Shown piece after piece: positions 61,783 to 64,000 of a DNA stretch of 64,000 nucleotides; the stretch's first letter is position 1, and the number at the start of each line of letters is the position of its first letter. The notes beneath the pieces were generated by a model. It did no database searches. It had not been told where the DNA came from and saw only the letters and a list, made by a program, of their open reading frames with translations. Source of the stretch: Halomonas sp. ALS9 (lineage in GTDB: Bacteria; Pseudomonadota; Gammaproteobacteria; Pseudomonadales; Halomonadaceae); the NCBI RefSeq assembly GCF_001651035.1, contig NZ_LXRG01000110.1, forward strand, positions 418,486 to 482,485, read 5' to 3'. The position numbers were made by a program, and so were the translations under genes.

Positions 61783-63459
61783 ATGCCATCGGCAACTAAT
61801 AATAATTTTGACTATATCGTGGTAGGAGCAGGCACCGCCGGGTGCCTGCTGGCTAACCGACTCAGCGCCAACCCTAACAACAATGTGCTGTTGATCGAAG
61901 CGGGCGGTCGCGATAACTACCACTGGATCCATATCCCGGTGGGCTATCTCTACTGCATTAATAACCCGCGTACCGATTGGCTGTTTCGCACCGAGCCAGA
62001 CAAAGGACTCAACGGACGTTCTTTGATCTACCCACGGGGTAAAACCCTGGGCGGCTGCTCAAGCATTAATGGCATGATCTACATGCGCGGCCAGGCGCGG
62101 GACTACGACCACTGGGCCGAAGTCACTGGAGACGATGCCTGGCGCTGGGAGAACTGTTTACCCGACTTTATCAAACATGAAGACCATTACCGCCTGGATG
62201 AGGGCGGCGATGCCGATGCGAAACACCAGGATTTTCATGGTCACGGCGGTGAATGGCGAATCGAAAAGCAGCGCCTCAAGTGGCAGGTGCTGGATGACTT
62301 TGCCGAAGCTGCCGTGCAAGCGGGCATACCCCGCAGCGACGATTTTAACCGCGGCTCTAATGAAGGCGTTGCCTACTTTGAGGTTAATCAGCGCTCGGGC
62401 TGGCGCTGGAATACCGCCAAGGCATTTTTGCGCCCCGCACTCAAACGCGACAACCTGACGCTATGGCACTCCACTCAAGTAAATCGCCTGCTGTTTGCAA
62501 ACCGCGCAGACACACTGCAATGCACAGGCGTGGAGGTAGAGCGTGAGGGCAACCCCCTTCGCGTTGCGGCGAGCAAGGAAGTAGTGCTGTGCGCGGGAGC
62601 GATTGGCACGCCACACCTGTTACAACTTTCTGGTGTAGGGTCGACCGAACTGTTGCACGAACATGGCGTTGAGGTCGTCCATGAACTGCCGGGGGTGGGC
62701 GAGAACCTGCAGGATCACCTGCAGATTCGCTCGATATATCGCATCACCAATGGCAAAACCCTCAATGCCATGGCCAGTACGCTGTGGGGTAAGGCGGGAA
62801 TTGGCCTTGAGTACCTGCTTAAACGCTCGGGGCCGATGAGTATGGCGCCTTCGCAGTTGGGCGCATTTACCCGCAGTACCCAGGATCAGCCGCACCCCAA
62901 TATTCAGTACCACGTGCAGCCGCTAAGCCTGGAAGCCTTTGGACAGCCGTTACACCCTTATCCGGCGATTACTGCCAGCGTGTGTAATTTGAACCCTACC
63001 AGCCGGGGCACGGTGCGGCTTAAAAGCCGCGACCCGCGCCAGGCCCCGGCGATTTCGCCTAACTACCTGAGCACCCCAGAGGATCGCAAAGTGGCGGCGG
63101 ATTCACTGCGGGTAACCCGGCGCATCGCGGAGCAGCCTGCGTTTGCCAAATACGCGCCGGAAGAGGTCAAGCCCGGTGTCGAGTACCAAAGTGACGATGA
63201 GCTAGCCCGGCTGGCCGGGGATATTGGCACGACTATTTTCCACCCAGTGGGCACCGCGCGAATGGGCCGCGAGGATGATGCCATGGCGGTGGTCGATGCG
63301 CGCTTGCGGGTGCACGGCATTAGCGGCTTGAGAGTGGCCGATGCGAGCGTTATGCCAACCATCACCAGTGGTAACACCAATTCGCCTACGCTGATGATTG
63401 CGGAGAAGGCTGCCGGGTGGATGCTGGCTGAGTGCCATGACGTTTCCGGCAGCACTTAG
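61783..63459 (+). CDS. hpdH: GMC-family FAD oxidoreductase, probable 3-hydroxypropionate dehydrogenase
   Basis: A 558-residue GMC flavoenzyme: FAD-binding 'IVVGAGTAGCLLANRLS', GMC signature 1 'GKTLGGCSSINGMIYMRGQ', signature 2 'GAIGTPHLLQLSGVG' and the C-terminal active-site 'FHPVGTARMG' plus 'NTNSPTLMIAEKAA'. The family includes choline and alcohol dehydrogenases. Linkage to mmsA and a divergent LysR gene matches the described hpdH-mmsA loci that degrade 3-hydroxypropionate through malonate semialdehyde, so that role is favoured over choline oxidation. GGGAG precedes the ATG. Confidence 0.8.
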   Translation: MPSATNNNFDYIVVGAGTAGCLLANRLSANPNNNVLLIEAGGRDNYHWIHIPVGYLYCINNPRTDWLFRTEPDKGLNGRSLIYPRGKTLGGCSSINGMIYMRGQARDYDHWAEVTGDDAWRWENCLPDFIKHEDHYRLDEGGDADAKHQDFHGHGGEWRIEKQRLKWQVLDDFAEAAVQAGIPRSDDFNRGSNEGVAYFEVNQRSGWRWNTAKAFLRPALKRDNLTLWHSTQVNRLLFANRADTLQCTGVEVEREGNPLRVAASKEVVLCAGAIGTPHLLQLSGVGSTELLHEHGVEVVHELPGVGENLQDHLQIRSIYRITNGKTLNAMASTLWGKAGIGLEYLLKRSGPMSMAPSQLGAFTRSTQDQPHPNIQYHVQPLSLEAFGQPLHPYPAITASVCNLNPTSRGTVRLKSRDPRQAPAISPNYLSTPEDRKVAADSLRVTRRIAEQPAFAKYAPEEVKPGVEYQSDDELARLAGDIGTTIFHPVGTARMGREDDAMAVVDARLRVHGISGLRVADASVMPTITSGNTNSPTLMIAEKAAGWMLAECHDVSGST

Positions 63460-63663
63460 CAATAAGCGTTATTTATCAGCATTGTTAGGGGGTGTTGACG
63501 TGGGTGGGTGGTTAAGCGCAAAATGTGGGCAGTTGGTTAGCAAGTCGAACGTTGTCAGCAGTATAGAAGCGCCTCTAGCGTTAAATCTGGTGAAAGTCTC
63601 TTGTTATACCCACTGTAATTCGGGTATTTCCCGGTTTAATTAGCAACATTGAGGATTTTGATT

Positions 63664-63870
63664 ATGGCAACTGGTACCGTTAAGTGGTTTAACGACACTA
63701 AAGGTTTCGGCTTTATTTCTCCTGACGACAATGGCGACGATCTGTTCGCGCATTTCTCAGAAATTCAGGCAGAAGGCTTCAAATCCCTGCAAGACGGCCA
63801 GAAGGTTTCCTTCGACGTCACTCAGGGTCAAAAAGGCCTTCAAGCTTCTAACATCAAAGTCGTTGATTAA
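63664..63870 (+). CDS. Cold-shock protein, CspA family
   Basis: A 68-residue single cold-shock domain protein with RNP1 'KGFGFISPD' and RNP2-like 'DLFAHFSEI'. It binds single-stranded RNA or DNA and melts RNA structure. The ATG at 63664 follows GAGGATTTTGATT. About 200 bases separate it from the GMC gene, room for its own promoter and the long leader usual for csp genes. A terminator follows. Confidence 0.93.
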   Translation: MATGTVKWFNDTKGFGFISPDDNGDDLFAHFSEIQAEGFKSLQDGQKVSFDVTQGQKGLQASNIKVVD

Positions 63871-63920
63871 TTTCTGCGCACTGACATGTTAGCAATCACC
63901 GCCTAGCGTTGATTGATCAA

Positions 63921-63947
63921 AGAACCCCGCCAAGCGCGGGGTTCTTT
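63921..63947 (+). terminator. Rho-independent terminator after the cold-shock gene
   Basis: AAGAACCCCGC (63921-63931) pairs perfectly with GCGGGGTTCTT (63937-63947) around a five-base loop, about 50 bases after the stop. Confidence 0.88.
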
Positions 63948-63978
63948 GTGTCTATATGAACAGGCAAATATATACTTA

Positions 63979-63999
63979 CCTCACACCTCACACCTCACA
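63979..63999 (+). repeat. 7-bp tandem repeat at the window edge
   Basis: CCTCACA occurs three times head to tail and may continue beyond the right end of the window. Confidence 0.8.
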
Positions 64000-64000
64000 C

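Noticed and set aside
61783..63459. Choline dehydrogenase BetA
   Set aside because: It is the same superfamily, but the neighbours are mmsA and a LysR gene, not betB, betI or choline transporters.

Overview
The window looks like chromosome of a moderately GC-rich gammaproteobacterium, most likely a Halomonas-type organism (Halomonadaceae). This is inferred from gene content: a TRAP carboxylate-type transporter, hydroxyproline catabolism, two TonB receptors, a very large NdvB-type cyclic glucan synthase, SstT, SbcCD and PgpA. No rRNA and no intact tRNA gene is present. Species assignment would need a database search.

Bases 1-5960 are an accessory region. It opens with the 3' end of a NADAR gene, an integron attC-like site (480-577) and a SIR2-domain gene that begins right after that site. 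These look like two consecutive integron cassettes, both encoding proteins of NAD/ADP-ribose chemistry, and they are the best candidate for an undescribed defence module here. Next come an intact RelE/HigB-HigA toxin-antitoxin pair with a palindromic operator, a decayed second higBA pair with frameshifts in both genes, and an AbiEi/AbiEii (type IV abortive infection) pair. Two 3' fragments of a tRNA-Met gene, facing each other at 3035-3082 and 5836-5893, bracket the decayed TA and Abi genes and mark past site-specific recombination.

Bases 5961-17670 hold an AzlCD exporter, a TRAP transporter with a TetR regulator and an amidohydrolase, a Crp/Fnr regulator, a PAS-GGDEF-EAL protein whose EAL domain looks degenerate, and a Fur-box-preceded siderophore receptor. 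Bases 17684-26864, all on the minus strand, form a hydroxyproline module: a polar amino acid ABC transporter, a fused aconitase-X (cis-3-hydroxyproline dehydratase type), an FCD GntR regulator, a D-amino-acid dehydrogenase, a DapA-family deaminase and a 4-hydroxyproline epimerase. The final alpha-ketoglutarate semialdehyde dehydrogenase is not adjacent.

A short foreign-looking stretch (27091-28648) has a frameshifted FitA antitoxin and an AT-rich unknown membrane protein. Bases 28808-35113 are a siderophore uptake locus (FecE-type ATPase, divergent TonB receptor, FecD, FecC, FecB types) with two Fur boxes and a nine-G tract in the divergent promoter region. Then follow a second AzlCD pair with an HTH-cupin regulator and a perfect 32-bp palindrome, an MFS transporter, SstT, a small unknown protein, the 2893-residue cyclic glucan synthase and a DASS symporter.

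Bases 51142-63870 are mostly housekeeping: SbcDC, a DUF533 protein, PgpA, succinate-semialdehyde dehydrogenase, a secreted MsrA, then a LysR / MmsA / GMC oxidoreductase locus arranged like known 3-hydroxypropionate degradation operons, and a cold-shock protein. A cross-cutting oddity is a set of short (12-18 bp) tandem duplications. Three of them (sstT, dadA-like, lysR) span the stop codon of the neighbouring gene, and one has entered the ndvB reading frame as six-residue repeats.
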